DNA of 56,688 nt from Bacteroidota bacterium (GTDB taxonomy: Bacteria; Bacteroidota; Bacteroidia; UBA7662; JAIXUI01), in the NCBI GenBank assembly GCA_027484125.1, contig JAIXUI010000075.1:1-56688 (forward strand). Direction: 5' to 3'. Positions within the stretch are counted from its first letter, which is position 1. Every line of letters starts with the position of its first letter. The notes under the pieces were generated by a model. That model did no database searches. It was not told the DNA's origin and saw only the letters and a list, made by a program, of their open reading frames with translations. The position numbers and the translations under genes are program-made. Of this stretch, positions 1-8,400 are shown piece by piece.

Positions 1-1388
1 ACAAGGATGAAGAACAGGAACAGTGGAAACAGGTGAAGTTGGCCGGCCGTTTAATGAGCCGTCGGATTATGGGCAAAGCCTCATTCGCTGAATTGCAAGA
101 CGCTCAAGGACGTATTCAGATTTATCTTAACCGCGATGAAATTTGTCCGGGCGAAGACAAAACTCTTTATAACGATGTGTTTAAAAAGCTAAGTGATATT
201 GGTGATTTTATCGGCATCGAAGGTTACGTTTTCCGCACCCAAGTGGGAGAAATTTCTGTCCACGTTACGTCATTCACCTTCTTATCGAAGTCCATTCGTC
301 CGCTACCTATTGTAAAGCGCGATGAAGCCGGCAATGTTTACGACGGATTCAATGATCCTGAACAACGTTATCGCATGCGTTATGTGGATCTTGTTGTGAA
401 TCCACAAGTGCGTGAAACCTTTAGAATGCGCTCCAAATTGGTGCAAACCATGCGGGAGCATTTCAATCAATTAGGCTGCTTGGAGGTAGAAACGCCCATT
501 CTTCAGCCTCTTTATGGTGGTGCTGCGGCTCGCCCGTTCAAAACCCACCACAACGCCCTCGACATGACGCTTTATCTGCGTATCGCCAATGAGCTTTACC
601 TGAAAAGACTGATCGTAGGTGGTTTTGATGGAGTTTATGAGTTCTCCAAGGACTTCAGAAACGAAGGCATGAGCCGCTTCCACAATCCGGAGTTCACCCA
701 GGTAGAACTTTATGTGGCTTACAAAGACTACCAGTGGATGATGGACATGACCGAAGAACTGTTGGAGAAAGTAGCCATTAACCTACACGGTACTCCTGAA
801 GTTCAAGTAGGCGAACATACCATCTCATTTCAACGTCCGTTTGCGCGCTTTACCATGTATGGCGCAATTCAGCACTTTACCGGCCACGACATCAGCGAAA
901 TGGACGAAGCTGCTTTACGCAACCTTTGCAAAGAGTTGAAGGTAGAAACCGACAACAGCATGGGACGTGCTAAGCTGATTGATGAAATTTTCGGAACCCA
1001 CTGCGAACCGAAACTGATTCAGCCAACGTTCATCACCGATTATCCGGTGGAAATGTCGCCACTGGCGAAAAAACATCGAGATAATCCACATCTGGTGGAA
1101 CGCTTTGAGCTCATCTGCAATGGTAAAGAGGTAGCCAATTCATTCTCTGAGTTAAATGACCCACTCGACCAGCGCGCTCGTTTTGAAGAACAGTTGACCA
1201 TGGGTCTTCGAGGTGATGAAGAAGCCATGATGCTGGACGAAGACTTTTTGCGTGCGCTGGAATTTGGAATGCCTCCAACCGCGGGTATTGGAATCGGTAT
1301 TGATCGCCTTGCGATGATCATGACCAACCAGCCCAGCATTCAAGAAGTGCTTTTCTTCCCCCACATACGCCCGGAAAAAGAAGGTTAA
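1..1388 (+). CDS. lysS: Lysyl-tRNA synthetase, class II (5' end missing)
   Basis: Charges tRNA-Lys with lysine in the cytoplasm. The reading frame is open from the left edge, so the start codon and the first few dozen residues lie outside the window; the GTG at 33 is an internal valine of the OB-fold anticodon-binding domain. Landmarks of class II LysRS follow in order: the end of the OB fold ([17 protein letters not shown]), the substrate-loop motif GGAAARPF, motif 2 ([18 protein letters not shown]) and motif 3 with [10 protein letters not shown] near the C-terminus. The C-terminus ([11 protein letters not shown]) is the usual LysS ending, so the 3' end is intact. Its TAA stop overlaps the ATG of the next gene (TAATG), indicating co-transcription and possible translational coupling. 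Confidence 0.96.
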   Translation, partial: KDEEQEQWKQVKLAGRLMSRRIMGKASFAELQDAQGRIQIYLNRDEICPGEDKTLYNDVFKKLSDIGDFIGIEGYVFRTQVGEISVHVTSFTFLSKSIRPLPIVKRDEAGNVYDGFNDPEQRYRMRYVDLVVNPQVRETFRMRSKLVQTMREHFNQLGCLEVETPILQPLYGGAAARPFKTHHNALDMTLYLRIANELYLKRLIVGGFDGVYEFSKDFRNEGMSRFHNPEFTQVELYVAYKDYQWMMDMTEELLEKVAINLHGTPEVQVGEHTISFQRPFARFTMYGAIQHFTGHDISEMDEAALRNLCKELKVETDNSMGRAKLIDEIFGTHCEPKLIQPTFITDYPVEMSPLAKKHRDNPHLVERFELICNGKEVANSFSELNDPLDQRARFEEQLTMGLRGDEEAMMLDEDFLRALEFGMPPTAGIGIGIDRLAMIMTNQPSIQEVLFFPHIRPEKEG

Positions 1389-2086
1389 TGAAAAGAAGGC
1401 TTCTGTTTCTTTGCCTGTTGTTTCAATTTGCTCAGGTTAAAGCGCAAACAGGAACCTGGCAAACGCTCAACCTTCGCATGAAGCTGACAGATCAATGGTC
1501 AGTATTTGCTGAAAGTCAGCTGAGGTCGCTTGCACTTTGGGATCGATTTCACTACACAGAATTTAAAGGGGGAGCCAATTGGAACCCCGCGAAGGATTTA
1601 AACTTTGCGGTAGGCACCGGAAGGTTTACTACTTATTCCGGAGTCTCAGATTTCAGTACACCGCTATCCCAAGATGAAATTCGCGTATGGCAACAGATGT
1701 CGCTCAGAAACCGCTGGGCCGATGTAGGTATTGATCATCGTTATAGAGTGGAACAGCGATTTACCACAAGAGGATACCGGAATCGCTTTCGTTATCGCTT
1801 AGCGTTGAACAAAGTGTTGATGAAAGGTGAAACTGGAAAAACTCAATTGCAAATCACTGGCTGGTCGGAGTTGTTTCTCACCAACGAAGCGCCTTATTTC
1901 GAACGGGTAAGGTGGTATGGAGGAGTGGAATATCACTTCACCAATTCCTTTGCTACTCAAATTGGTTATACCCATCAATTCGATTATCGCATCAACGACG
2001 AAACTGGGCGAGGTTTTATCAATCTCACCTTGTTATTCGAGCTCGATTTAAAAGGAAAGCCTGAGCCAACGGTTCATATCGACTAA
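1388..2086 (+). CDS. DUF2490 family outer-membrane protein
   Basis: A 232-residue protein with a cleavable signal peptide (about residues 1-19, ending KAQ). The remainder alternates polar and aromatic residues in the way of outer-membrane beta-strands and matches the DUF2490 pattern seen in Bacteroidota: an N-terminal W-x-T-L stretch, a central WQQMSLRNRW segment, and a C-terminus ending in a short acidic tail. Its function is not established; the family is thought to form small barrels. The ATG overlaps the lysS stop codon by one base, so the two genes form one transcriptional unit that ends at the strong hairpin directly downstream. A functional link to lysine charging is not implied. Confidence 0.75.
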   Translation: MKRRLLFLCLLFQFAQVKAQTGTWQTLNLRMKLTDQWSVFAESQLRSLALWDRFHYTEFKGGANWNPAKDLNFAVGTGRFTTYSGVSDFSTPLSQDEIRVWQQMSLRNRWADVGIDHRYRVEQRFTTRGYRNRFRYRLALNKVLMKGETGKTQLQITGWSELFLTNEAPYFERVRWYGGVEYHFTNSFATQIGYTHQFDYRINDETGRGFINLTLLFELDLKGKPEPTVHID

Positions 2087-2095
2087 GTAATAGCT

Positions 2096-2142
2096 CCACA
2101 AAAAAGCCGGACAGTGTTTTATTCTGTCCGGCTTTTTTGTGG
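2096..2142. terminator. Bidirectional intrinsic terminator
   Basis: A perfect 19-bp stem (2096-2114 with 2124-2142) around a 9-base loop, containing GCCGGACAG in the core and A6/T6 tracts on the flanks. It lies between the convergent DUF2490 gene and the outer-membrane gene at 2155 and can terminate both strands. Confidence 0.9.
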
Positions 2143-2154
2143 AAAAAAACTCAA

Positions 2155-3585
2155 TTAACGACTACCTGATGCAGCAGCATTAGGATTGGTACTTCCGTTT
2201 AAGTTAAATGGAATGTTGAGTGCAAAGAAAGGCGAAACAAAGTTAGTGGCTTTGAAACTGCCATCTTCTACTCTGGCGAAGGTCCAGCGGTATTCGAGGC
2301 CTGTAATGAAGTATTTGCTGATGTTGTAGCTAATTCTCGCAAATGCCTGAGAACGTTCATCTAAAGTTAGCGCATCACCCATATTGGAAAGTCCACTTTT
2401 GATGTATGTTGCTCTTAAAGAGATAGGGCCAATCTGCGGAGATTGAGCATTGAATTGAACCATACCCGGGTTCACAATAGAAACATTATCAGGAACATAA
2501 AGCGCTCCTGTAATGGTGATCTGATTTAGAATTTGCGCATCTAATCTTCCAAAAGTGCCATTTGCGGCCTCAGCACGTGCTAATTGAGCTATGCGTGCAT
2601 CTCTATCCAACTCATAAGCGATATCAAAAAACTGAGGGATGAAGTTTCGGCCATGCCAATTACGTTCAATTCTAGCCTGAAGTGTAAAGATGTTAGCAAT
2701 CAGCCTGAATTGGGCTGATAATCCGATACTTGCACCTAAGCCGGTGCCATACGTGAGGTTATTCGCTTTTACGTAGCGGTCAAGACTATCACTATTGTTT
2801 TTAATCAAACTCGCAGCTTGCGCATACGCGGTTAGGGTCAAGAGACGGGTATTTACCAAGTAAGTTCCTGCATCAATGCTGGTAGCCCACATTCCGGATT
2901 CTGATGTAAATACCGGGCGGCGGAAAGTTGAATCAGAAGTTGCAGTTTTGGTTTTATCAAAGTCAGTGACCAAAGAAGCTCCAAACTCAAGGTTCTTTAA
3001 AATAGGTACTGAGGTTCCTCCAAAAGGTTTATAATAAGGTCTTATACCGTTTAAATTGAAGGAGCTGAAATCAAAATCGTTGTAAAATCCTTCAATACCC
3101 CATTGTTTGTTGATTCTGAAATCATATTCCAGTCCAATTTTTCTTCTTTCAAACGAGGTGTTGTTGCTGTAATTGTTGGTCAAAATACCAAAACCCAGAT
3201 AGGTATTATTCAGTTCTCCCACTCTGAGATAAACCGCATCTTTTCGCTTCATCCCATATCGAACATATCGAATCATACGTAGCAGCCCGACACCGTTTTC
3301 AAATTCTTCTTTACGCAGAGATCCATCTTTTAGATTGAATAAAAGGGGAACATCGAAGCCAATTCCAAACTTGAACAAGGAAATTTCAGGTCTAATTCGC
3401 AGTCCTACAAAATCCTGATCACCAATTCTAGTATAGCCCAAAGCCCCAGAAAACTGGGATAGGCTATCTACTCGAGGCAGTCCACTAGCCATTTGGTTAG
3501 GGGAAAACAAAAAATTTTGCTCTTGAGCGTTCGCATTACCAAGAGCGGCTGCAAAAATGATTGCAATGGCAAATAGACGATTCAT
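2155..3585 (-). CDS. Putative outer-membrane beta-barrel protein
   Basis: A 476-residue protein with a signal peptide (cleavage near LGNANAQ, residue 21) and a long run of alternating hydrophobic/polar strands with turn residues, typical of an outer-membrane barrel. The sequence has no motif that I can assign to a named family. It starts one base after the stop of the cation-efflux gene upstream on the same strand, so the two are almost certainly co-transcribed; a role as outer-membrane partner in metal or small-solute handling is only an inference from that. The C-terminus is rich in Ala, Asn and Ser (NPNAAASGSR) rather than ending in a terminal aromatic residue, which is unusual for a BAM-inserted barrel. 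Confidence 0.6.
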   Translation of the reverse strand: MNRLFAIAIIFAAALGNANAQEQNFLFSPNQMASGLPRVDSLSQFSGALGYTRIGDQDFVGLRIRPEISLFKFGIGFDVPLLFNLKDGSLRKEEFENGVGLLRMIRYVRYGMKRKDAVYLRVGELNNTYLGFGILTNNYSNNTSFERRKIGLEYDFRINKQWGIEGFYNDFDFSSFNLNGIRPYYKPFGGTSVPILKNLEFGASLVTDFDKTKTATSDSTFRRPVFTSESGMWATSIDAGTYLVNTRLLTLTAYAQAASLIKNNSDSLDRYVKANNLTYGTGLGASIGLSAQFRLIANIFTLQARIERNWHGRNFIPQFFDIAYELDRDARIAQLARAEAANGTFGRLDAQILNQITITGALYVPDNVSIVNPGMVQFNAQSPQIGPISLRATYIKSGLSNMGDALTLDERSQAFARISYNISKYFITGLEYRWTFARVEDGSFKATNFVSPFFALNIPFNLNGSTNPNAAASGSR

Positions 3586-3586
3586 C

Positions 3587-4573
3587 TTACAATTGATGTT
3601 TACGATTGGAAGTCAGGTTATGTGGTTGCCACAAGATACGTTTTTCAAAAGTTGACTTTCTAAACTCACAAGATTGAAAGATGCACGAAGAGCAACTTGC
3701 GGGAACACAGGGGTCAGCATGAAAAAAACACTCAGTAGGAAATCCAGTAGCTTGAGCCAAATGAGTTTCCAAGTCGGTGATTTTTTCATGGGTGGTTTCA
3801 AGGTTGTAGTACCAAGGTAACGTCATATGTCCGTCAATATGCACTTTTTGGCCAAATCGGATGAGTCGTACATTGTGTATATCTACCCAATCGCTTTGTC
3901 TGGCATCATTCAGATAAGCCGATACGGTTTGTAACAACGCAGTATCCGCTTCATCCATGACCCCAGCCAGTGATTTTCGGATTAAAGAATAACCGGTCCA
4001 CGAAATCCAACAACCCATAAGCACTGCCACCATGTTATCGATAGGAACCCAGCCGGTAAATTTCAATAAAAGGAGGCCGCCTAAGAGTGCAACCGAAGAC
4101 CAAGCATCGGTTAAAAGATGTTCGCCATCGGCCATAAGCGTAAGCGAATGATGTTTTTTCCCAACCGCTTTAAGTTGAATACCAAGTAAATAATTGGATA
4201 CTCCACCAATCAGAATCAACACGATTCCGGACGTTACTTCGTGAATTTCTACTGGATACCATAAATTATAGAGGCCTTTAGCAGCCATACTGGCGCCTGC
4301 AAACAAAATGAGCCCACCTTCCACACCCGCGGAAATAAATTCGATTTTTCCATGACCGTACGGGTGGTAAAAATCCTTAGGCTTAGACGCTATATACAAG
4401 CTGTAAAGTGCGAAAGAGCCTGCAAGGATGTTGGCGATACTTTCTATCGCATCAGTGAGTATGGCGTTTGAGTGAGTTAGAAAATACGCCGTCAACTTGA
4501 TTCCCATCAAAACCGTACCCGCAATAAGTGCTAGTTTTTGCCAGCGCATTAAAACCGAAGAACGTTCACTCAT
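3587..4573 (-). CDS. Cation diffusion facilitator (CDF) family transporter
   Basis: A 328-residue proton-coupled divalent-metal exporter of the inner membrane. About six hydrophobic segments span residues 10-200, followed by a cytoplasmic ferredoxin-like domain (about 205-290). CDF hallmarks are visible: AILTDAIESIAN in TM2, HPYGHGKIE in the TM2-TM3 loop and the H-x3-D pair HLLTD in TM5. The TM2 metal site reads E-S-I-A-N instead of the H/D-x3-D of Zn and Mn transporters, so the metal cannot be predicted. The C-terminal tail has four clustered cysteines (PCVPASCSSCIFQSC), a likely extra metal-binding element. The downstream barrel gene begins one base after its stop. Start chosen at the ATG giving a short polar N-terminus before TM1. 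Confidence 0.9.
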   Translation of the reverse strand: MSERSSVLMRWQKLALIAGTVLMGIKLTAYFLTHSNAILTDAIESIANILAGSFALYSLYIASKPKDFYHPYGHGKIEFISAGVEGGLILFAGASMAAKGLYNLWYPVEIHEVTSGIVLILIGGVSNYLLGIQLKAVGKKHHSLTLMADGEHLLTDAWSSVALLGGLLLLKFTGWVPIDNMVAVLMGCWISWTGYSLIRKSLAGVMDEADTALLQTVSAYLNDARQSDWVDIHNVRLIRFGQKVHIDGHMTLPWYYNLETTHEKITDLETHLAQATGFPTECFFHADPCVPASCSSCIFQSCEFRKSTFEKRILWQPHNLTSNRKHQL

Positions 4574-4623
4574 TTATGAGGCTTTTTACAGATATTTCTG
4601 ACATAGAACTCTAATTTACCAGA

Positions 4624-5280
4624 ATGAAACACGTTTTAATGTCTTTCGGACTACTTTTTTGTTTTTGTGCCTCGCATGCTCAAGAACAATGGCATTTAGT
4701 TTTTTTAAATACCCGTCCAGATAAGCCTAACATGGAAAAAGTCCAACATGATTCTATCATGAAAGCACATATGACAGGTTTACAAATGTTGTTCGACCAG
4801 GGAGTTGCAACCTTAATAGGGCCTTTTGAAGGGGGAGGAGGGATGATGTTGATGAAAGGAAGTCAGCCTCCTGCTATCAAGAATAAACTTCAACAGGAAG
4901 ATCCCGCTGTGAAAGCCGGTTTTTTCTATGTAGAACCAATGGTGTATGAGGCTGCCGGCGGTACTGCTGCTTGCCAGGTTCGCCCTGATCCGGCTAATCT
5001 TACTTCTCTTAAAGTCATTCGCCTTGATGCGAAGAAAAGTGCATCAAAAGCACTAAGAGGGCAGGTTGAAACCGCTTTGAAAAGCTTAAAAGAGCAGAAA
5101 AAACTCTTGCAGGCAGGCTGGCTCAATCAAGGTCAATCTTTTTTTATGGTGGTAAGAAATGAGTCGAAATCTGAGATAATCTCTTGGCTAAAAGCTTTTC
5201 CTTTAGGGGTCAAAAACGGATTTCAATCGCAGATAAGAAGTTGGTGGACTACCAAAGGGGCCGCTTGCGACGGTAATTAG
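4624..5280 (+). CDS. Secreted YCII-like domain protein
   Basis: A 218-residue protein with a clear signal peptide (residues 1-19, ending CASHAQ). The first half of the mature part resembles a YCII (dimeric alpha+beta barrel) domain: a beta-strand WHLVFLNTRPD, a His at the start of the following helix, a helix HMTGLQMLFDQG and a strand LIGPFEGGGGMMLM. The second half (about 115-218) could be a second, more divergent alpha/beta domain. YCII proteins are mostly cytoplasmic and of poorly known function, so export is notable. The gene is transcribed divergently from the CDF gene; a weak -7-like TAATTTAC sits four bases before the ATG. No enzymatic activity can be predicted. Confidence 0.6.
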   Translation: MKHVLMSFGLLFCFCASHAQEQWHLVFLNTRPDKPNMEKVQHDSIMKAHMTGLQMLFDQGVATLIGPFEGGGGMMLMKGSQPPAIKNKLQQEDPAVKAGFFYVEPMVYEAAGGTAACQVRPDPANLTSLKVIRLDAKKSASKALRGQVETALKSLKEQKKLLQAGWLNQGQSFFMVVRNESKSEIISWLKAFPLGVKNGFQSQIRSWWTTKGAACDGN

Positions 5281-5364
5281 GATTTATTGACTTGTTTTTA
5301 ACAGATTGAGGGTGAAATATCTTCTAATTATATCGCAATTTCATGCTTCAATTTTCTAATAAGC

Positions 5365-7368
5365 ATGAAAAAAATCTACGCTCTTCTAAGTGCCATGCTG
5401 TTTACAGCAGCCGTGGCCAGTGCTCAGTATTATGTGATTCCACATACATACGGGCCAGGCAACCCTGGTGGCCTCAATAACGACCCTGAATTCCCCATCG
5501 GTGGTGGTGCAGCTACTGGTTGGACGACTATTCTGCCTGGAAGCCAGATTGCTCCTGCATTGTCTCCGGCTACTGCTATTCCATTTGCCTTTCAATTCAA
5601 TGGACAAGCAGTTACCCATTACAAAGCTGGTTCTATTGGTTTGGTGACTTTTGATACTTCAGCACTCGCTTCTACTTTAACAATTGCAGCAGCTCCCCTT
5701 CCGAATGCGGCCATTCCTAATAATTCAGTGGTACTTTGGGGGTTACAAGGCACAGGGTCTAATGACCTGATCATTACCAAAACTTTTGGTACCGCTCCCA
5801 ACCGCCAACACTGGATTTCTTACAGTTCTTATGCTCCTGCTCCTCCAGCCGGAAGTACTTGCTGGAACTACATCTCCGTTGTGTTGGAAGAAACCTCTAA
5901 CAAAATCTACATTGTAGATCAACGTAACAATCCAAGTTGTACGCCTAGCTTCGTGCATGGGATTCAAATCAATGCCACTACTGCTATTGCTTTGCCCACC
6001 AATCCTACTCCAGCTATCAACTCTTCAGATGCATTGCCCGCTGGAAACAACTACTTTGAATTCATCTATGGAACTCAAGCGCCTGTTGCTGCAAGAATCG
6101 CTTCCATTACCACTCCACGTACCGGTTATCTCAACGATCCTGTAACCATTGCAGGTGGATTGTTTAATGCTGGTTCTCAGGCGATTACTTCTTGTAATCT
6201 TAACTATACCATCAACAATGGCGCAACTCAAACCGTTGCACTTAGCGGATTGAATGTAGCTTCTGGTACTGTTTTCAACTATTCCAGCTCTACCCTCTGG
6301 ACACCTACTACTTCAGGTGCATTTACCCTTCGTGTTTGGTGCTCAGCTATCAACGGGGGGACAGTGAATTCAGACACGTCCAATGCCACTATTAATGTAC
6401 TACCTGCTGCCATGGGCAACCTATTGGTATTCGAACATTTCACTAACGCTTCTTGCGGTCCTTGTGCGGCTCAAAATCCTGCTTTTGTTGCATTATTGAA
6501 GTCAAATGCACTAAAAGCTACTTCAATTAAGTACCACGTTTCATGGCCAGGAGTTGATCCTATGTATTCTGCAAACACCGCAGATCCAACCGCGCGAGTA
6601 AATTATTATGGTGTAACCGGTGTGCCTGATGTTTTCTTAGGTAATGCTGCTGGTTTGGTTAGCGTTTCTCCTTCTCAAGTAACTCAGGCCCTTATCGATC
6701 AGAATGCTGTAGCAACAGCTCCTTTTGAATACAACATCAACACCAGTGTCACCGGAAACGTGTTAACCGTTAGCGGTAATGTGAATAATCCTGGAAACGT
6801 AACAGGAAATCTTGTGCTTCAGCTAGCGGTTGTGGAAGATCCTGTAAAGTATGCAACACCTCCCGGAACTAATGGTGAAACTGAGTTCCCTAGTACGCTT
6901 CGTAAATTATTGCCTAGTGCTACAGGTACTACACTCTCAGGAGCTTCTACTCCTTTCTCTTATACTTACACCATCCCAACCGGCCAGGTCAAAGAAAATC
7001 TCTTTGTTGTAGCATTTGTTCAAAACAATACCAACAAGCAGGTTTATAAAGGTGGAAAGATTAAAAATGGCTTTAGTCTGAATACGGTAACCTCTGTTGC
7101 CGAGCCGGTTGCTATAGTAAATAGCTTGAATGTTTATCCAAACCCTGCTCGTGGTGAGGCTCGCATCAGCTTCAACAGCAACCAAAACGGACAAGCTCGT
7201 TTGAGAATGTTCAACTTGAATGGCCAAGAAGTGATGAGCCGCATCATCAACCTCAATGAAGGTGAAAACAACCACCGTTTAGATTTAGATGGTCTTGCTA
7301 AAGGACTTTACTTGGTGGAGCTTTCAGGTGATAATGGACATTCAACTGTTCGTTTGAGCGTTGACTAA
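5365..7368 (+). CDS. Omp28-like thioredoxin-fold protein with T9SS sorting domain
   Basis: A 667-residue secreted protein. Order of parts: signal peptide (1-20, ending ASA), a large beta-rich N-terminal region rich in Ala/Thr/Asn (about 21-235), an Ig-like beta domain (about 240-347), and an Omp28-type thioredoxin fold beginning at VFEHFTNASCGPC with the redox motif C-G-P-C at 364-367. It ends in a type A T9SS C-terminal domain (about 590-667) with the hallmarks NVYPNPA, L-N-G-x-E-V and GLYLVEL. The protein is therefore expected to cross the outer membrane and be anchored or released at the surface. Its substrate is unknown; a disulfide or thiol role follows from CGPC. It is followed by a strong terminator and appears monocistronic. 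Confidence 0.85.
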   Translation: MKKIYALLSAMLFTAAVASAQYYVIPHTYGPGNPGGLNNDPEFPIGGGAATGWTTILPGSQIAPALSPATAIPFAFQFNGQAVTHYKAGSIGLVTFDTSALASTLTIAAAPLPNAAIPNNSVVLWGLQGTGSNDLIITKTFGTAPNRQHWISYSSYAPAPPAGSTCWNYISVVLEETSNKIYIVDQRNNPSCTPSFVHGIQINATTAIALPTNPTPAINSSDALPAGNNYFEFIYGTQAPVAARIASITTPRTGYLNDPVTIAGGLFNAGSQAITSCNLNYTINNGATQTVALSGLNVASGTVFNYSSSTLWTPTTSGAFTLRVWCSAINGGTVNSDTSNATINVLPAAMGNLLVFEHFTNASCGPCAAQNPAFVALLKSNALKATSIKYHVSWPGVDPMYSANTADPTARVNYYGVTGVPDVFLGNAAGLVSVSPSQVTQALIDQNAVATAPFEYNINTSVTGNVLTVSGNVNNPGNVTGNLVLQLAVVEDPVKYATPPGTNGETEFPSTLRKLLPSATGTTLSGASTPFSYTYTIPTGQVKENLFVVAFVQNNTNKQVYKGGKIKNGFSLNTVTSVAEPVAIVNSLNVYPNPARGEARISFNSNQNGQARLRMFNLNGQEVMSRIINLNEGENNHRLDLDGLAKGLYLVELSGDNGHSTVRLSVD

Positions 7369-7389
7369 CAAGCTGCAATAATTCGTATG

Positions 7390-7425
7390 AAAAAAGCCGA
7401 CATCCTTCAAGATGTCGGCTTTTTT
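7390..7425 (+). terminator. Intrinsic terminator after the Omp28-like gene
   Basis: A perfect 15-bp stem (7390-7404 with 7411-7425) with a 6-base loop (cttcaa) and a T7 tract, 21 bases after the stop codon of the upstream gene. Confidence 0.9.
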
Positions 7426-7685
7426 TGTGCCACTTGCTTATTCGCTGTTGATTCATATAATTCGACAGTGGCGTTGCAGTATTCCATGTAACCAATGGCA
7501 ATGAAGCAAAAGTCAGGAGGGCTGAAATAGCGCATTTAATCCCACTAATTCAATCAGCATTTTAGGGTAAAATCAAAAGTAGCTGCATGAGAGTTGAGTA
7601 TAAAAGATGCATAAAAGATATTCCTTAGTAGAGTATCTAACAACCACCTTCACTTCATTTCCCTTAAAGTGTATATGCTAGGGCA
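7426..7685. other. Intergenic stretch without recognisable content
   Basis: About 260 bases between two terminators, AT-rich, with stops in every frame. I see no conserved-looking coding sequence, RNA gene or promoter that I can support. It could hold an undetected small RNA or be simple spacer. Confidence 0.5.
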
Positions 7686-7723
7686 ATAAAAAACCCGACT
7701 CTTACAGGAGACGGGTTTTTTAT
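7686..7723 (-). terminator. Intrinsic terminator of the rplU-rpmA operon
   Basis: A 12-bp outer stem (7686-7697 with 7712-7723) of ataaaaaacccg and its complement, with a short inner ctc/gag stem. On the minus strand the stem ends in a T6 tract, 18 bases downstream of the rpmA stop. Confidence 0.88.
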
Positions 7724-7740
7724 GAGGGGTAGTGTGTTAC

Positions 7741-7998
7741 TTAAGCAACAGGTTCAACAGAAACATAGCTTCTGTTGTCAGCTTTCTTTTTGAAAACCAC
7801 TTTACCTTCAACTAAAGCGAAGAGGGTGTGGTCACGTCCGAGGCCTACATTGTCACCTGGGTGGTGAAGAGTACCTCTTTGGCGAACGATGATGCTGCCA
7901 CTTTTGGCAAACTGACCACCGAAAATTTTAACCCCTAAACGTTTGCTATGCGATTCACGGCCGTTCTTGGAACTACCAACGCCTTTTTTGTGTGCCAT
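7741..7998 (-). CDS. rpmA: Large-subunit ribosomal protein bL27
   Basis: An 85-residue protein of the 50S subunit whose N-terminus reaches towards the peptidyl transferase centre. The family signature is complete: [16 protein letters not shown], then [16 protein letters not shown] and [16 protein letters not shown]. There is no N-terminal leader of the kind cleaved off in Firmicutes, as expected for Bacteroidota. It lies 12 bases downstream of rplU, the usual bL21-bL27 order, and the pair is terminated by the hairpin at 7686-7723. Confidence 0.98.
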   Translation of the reverse strand: MAHKKGVGSSKNGRESHSKRLGVKIFGGQFAKSGSIIVRQRGTLHHPGDNVGLGRDHTLFALVEGKVVFKKKADNRSYVSVEPVA

Positions 7999-8010
7999 GG
8001 TCTGATGGAA

Positions 8011-8319
8011 TTATCCGATGGATTCGATTTGAATTTTAGTAAAGCTCTGACGGTGTCCGTTTTTCTTTTTGTAACCCTTACGGCGTTTCTTTTTGAAAAC
8101 AATCACCTTGTCGCCTTTGAGGTGCGACAGAATCTTAGCTGAAACTTTCGTTCCGGCAACGTAAGGTGCTCCAACACTGATTTTTGCGTCATCTGCAACG
8201 AGAAGAACTTTGTCGAAAGCGACAGCTGCTCCTTCTTCGCCGGGCAAACGATGCACAAACAGTGTTTGGTTCTTTTCAACCTTGAACTGTTGCCCTGCTA
8301 TGTCAACTACAGCAAACAT
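8011..8319 (-). CDS. rplU: Large-subunit ribosomal protein bL21
   Basis: A 102-residue 23S rRNA-binding protein. The beginning (MFAVVDIAGQQFKV), the middle V-D-D-A-K-I-S-V-G-x-P and the basic loop KKKRRKGYKKKNGHRQ are diagnostic for bL21. It is the first gene of the rplU-rpmA operon. A well-formed Bacteroidota promoter (TTGG - 19 bp - TATATTTG) lies 22 bases upstream of the ATG, giving a short AT-rich leader. Confidence 0.98.
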   Translation of the reverse strand: MFAVVDIAGQQFKVEKNQTLFVHRLPGEEGAAVAFDKVLLVADDAKISVGAPYVAGTKVSAKILSHLKGDKVIVFKKKRRKGYKKKNGHRQSFTKIQIESIG

Positions 8320-8341
8320 TAATTTTAATTTTGTGAGGCCG

Positions 8342-8372
8342 CAAATATAGTATTCTCATTTAGAAATACCAA
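8342..8372 (-). promoter_or_regulatory. Promoter of rplU-rpmA (Bacteroidota -33/-7 type)
   Basis: On the minus strand a perfect -7 element TATATTTG (complement of 8342-8349) is preceded, 19 bases upstream, by TTGG (complement of 8369-8372) as the -33 element. Transcription should begin a few bases downstream, leaving a leader of about 17 bases. Confidence 0.65.
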
Positions 8373-8400
8373 GTTCCAACAGCTTATCCAATCACACAGA

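Noticed and set aside
5386-6231. Several antisense frames of 60-80 codons within the Omp28-like gene
   Set aside because: They mirror the codon bias of the sense gene, have no start context, promoter or family resemblance.
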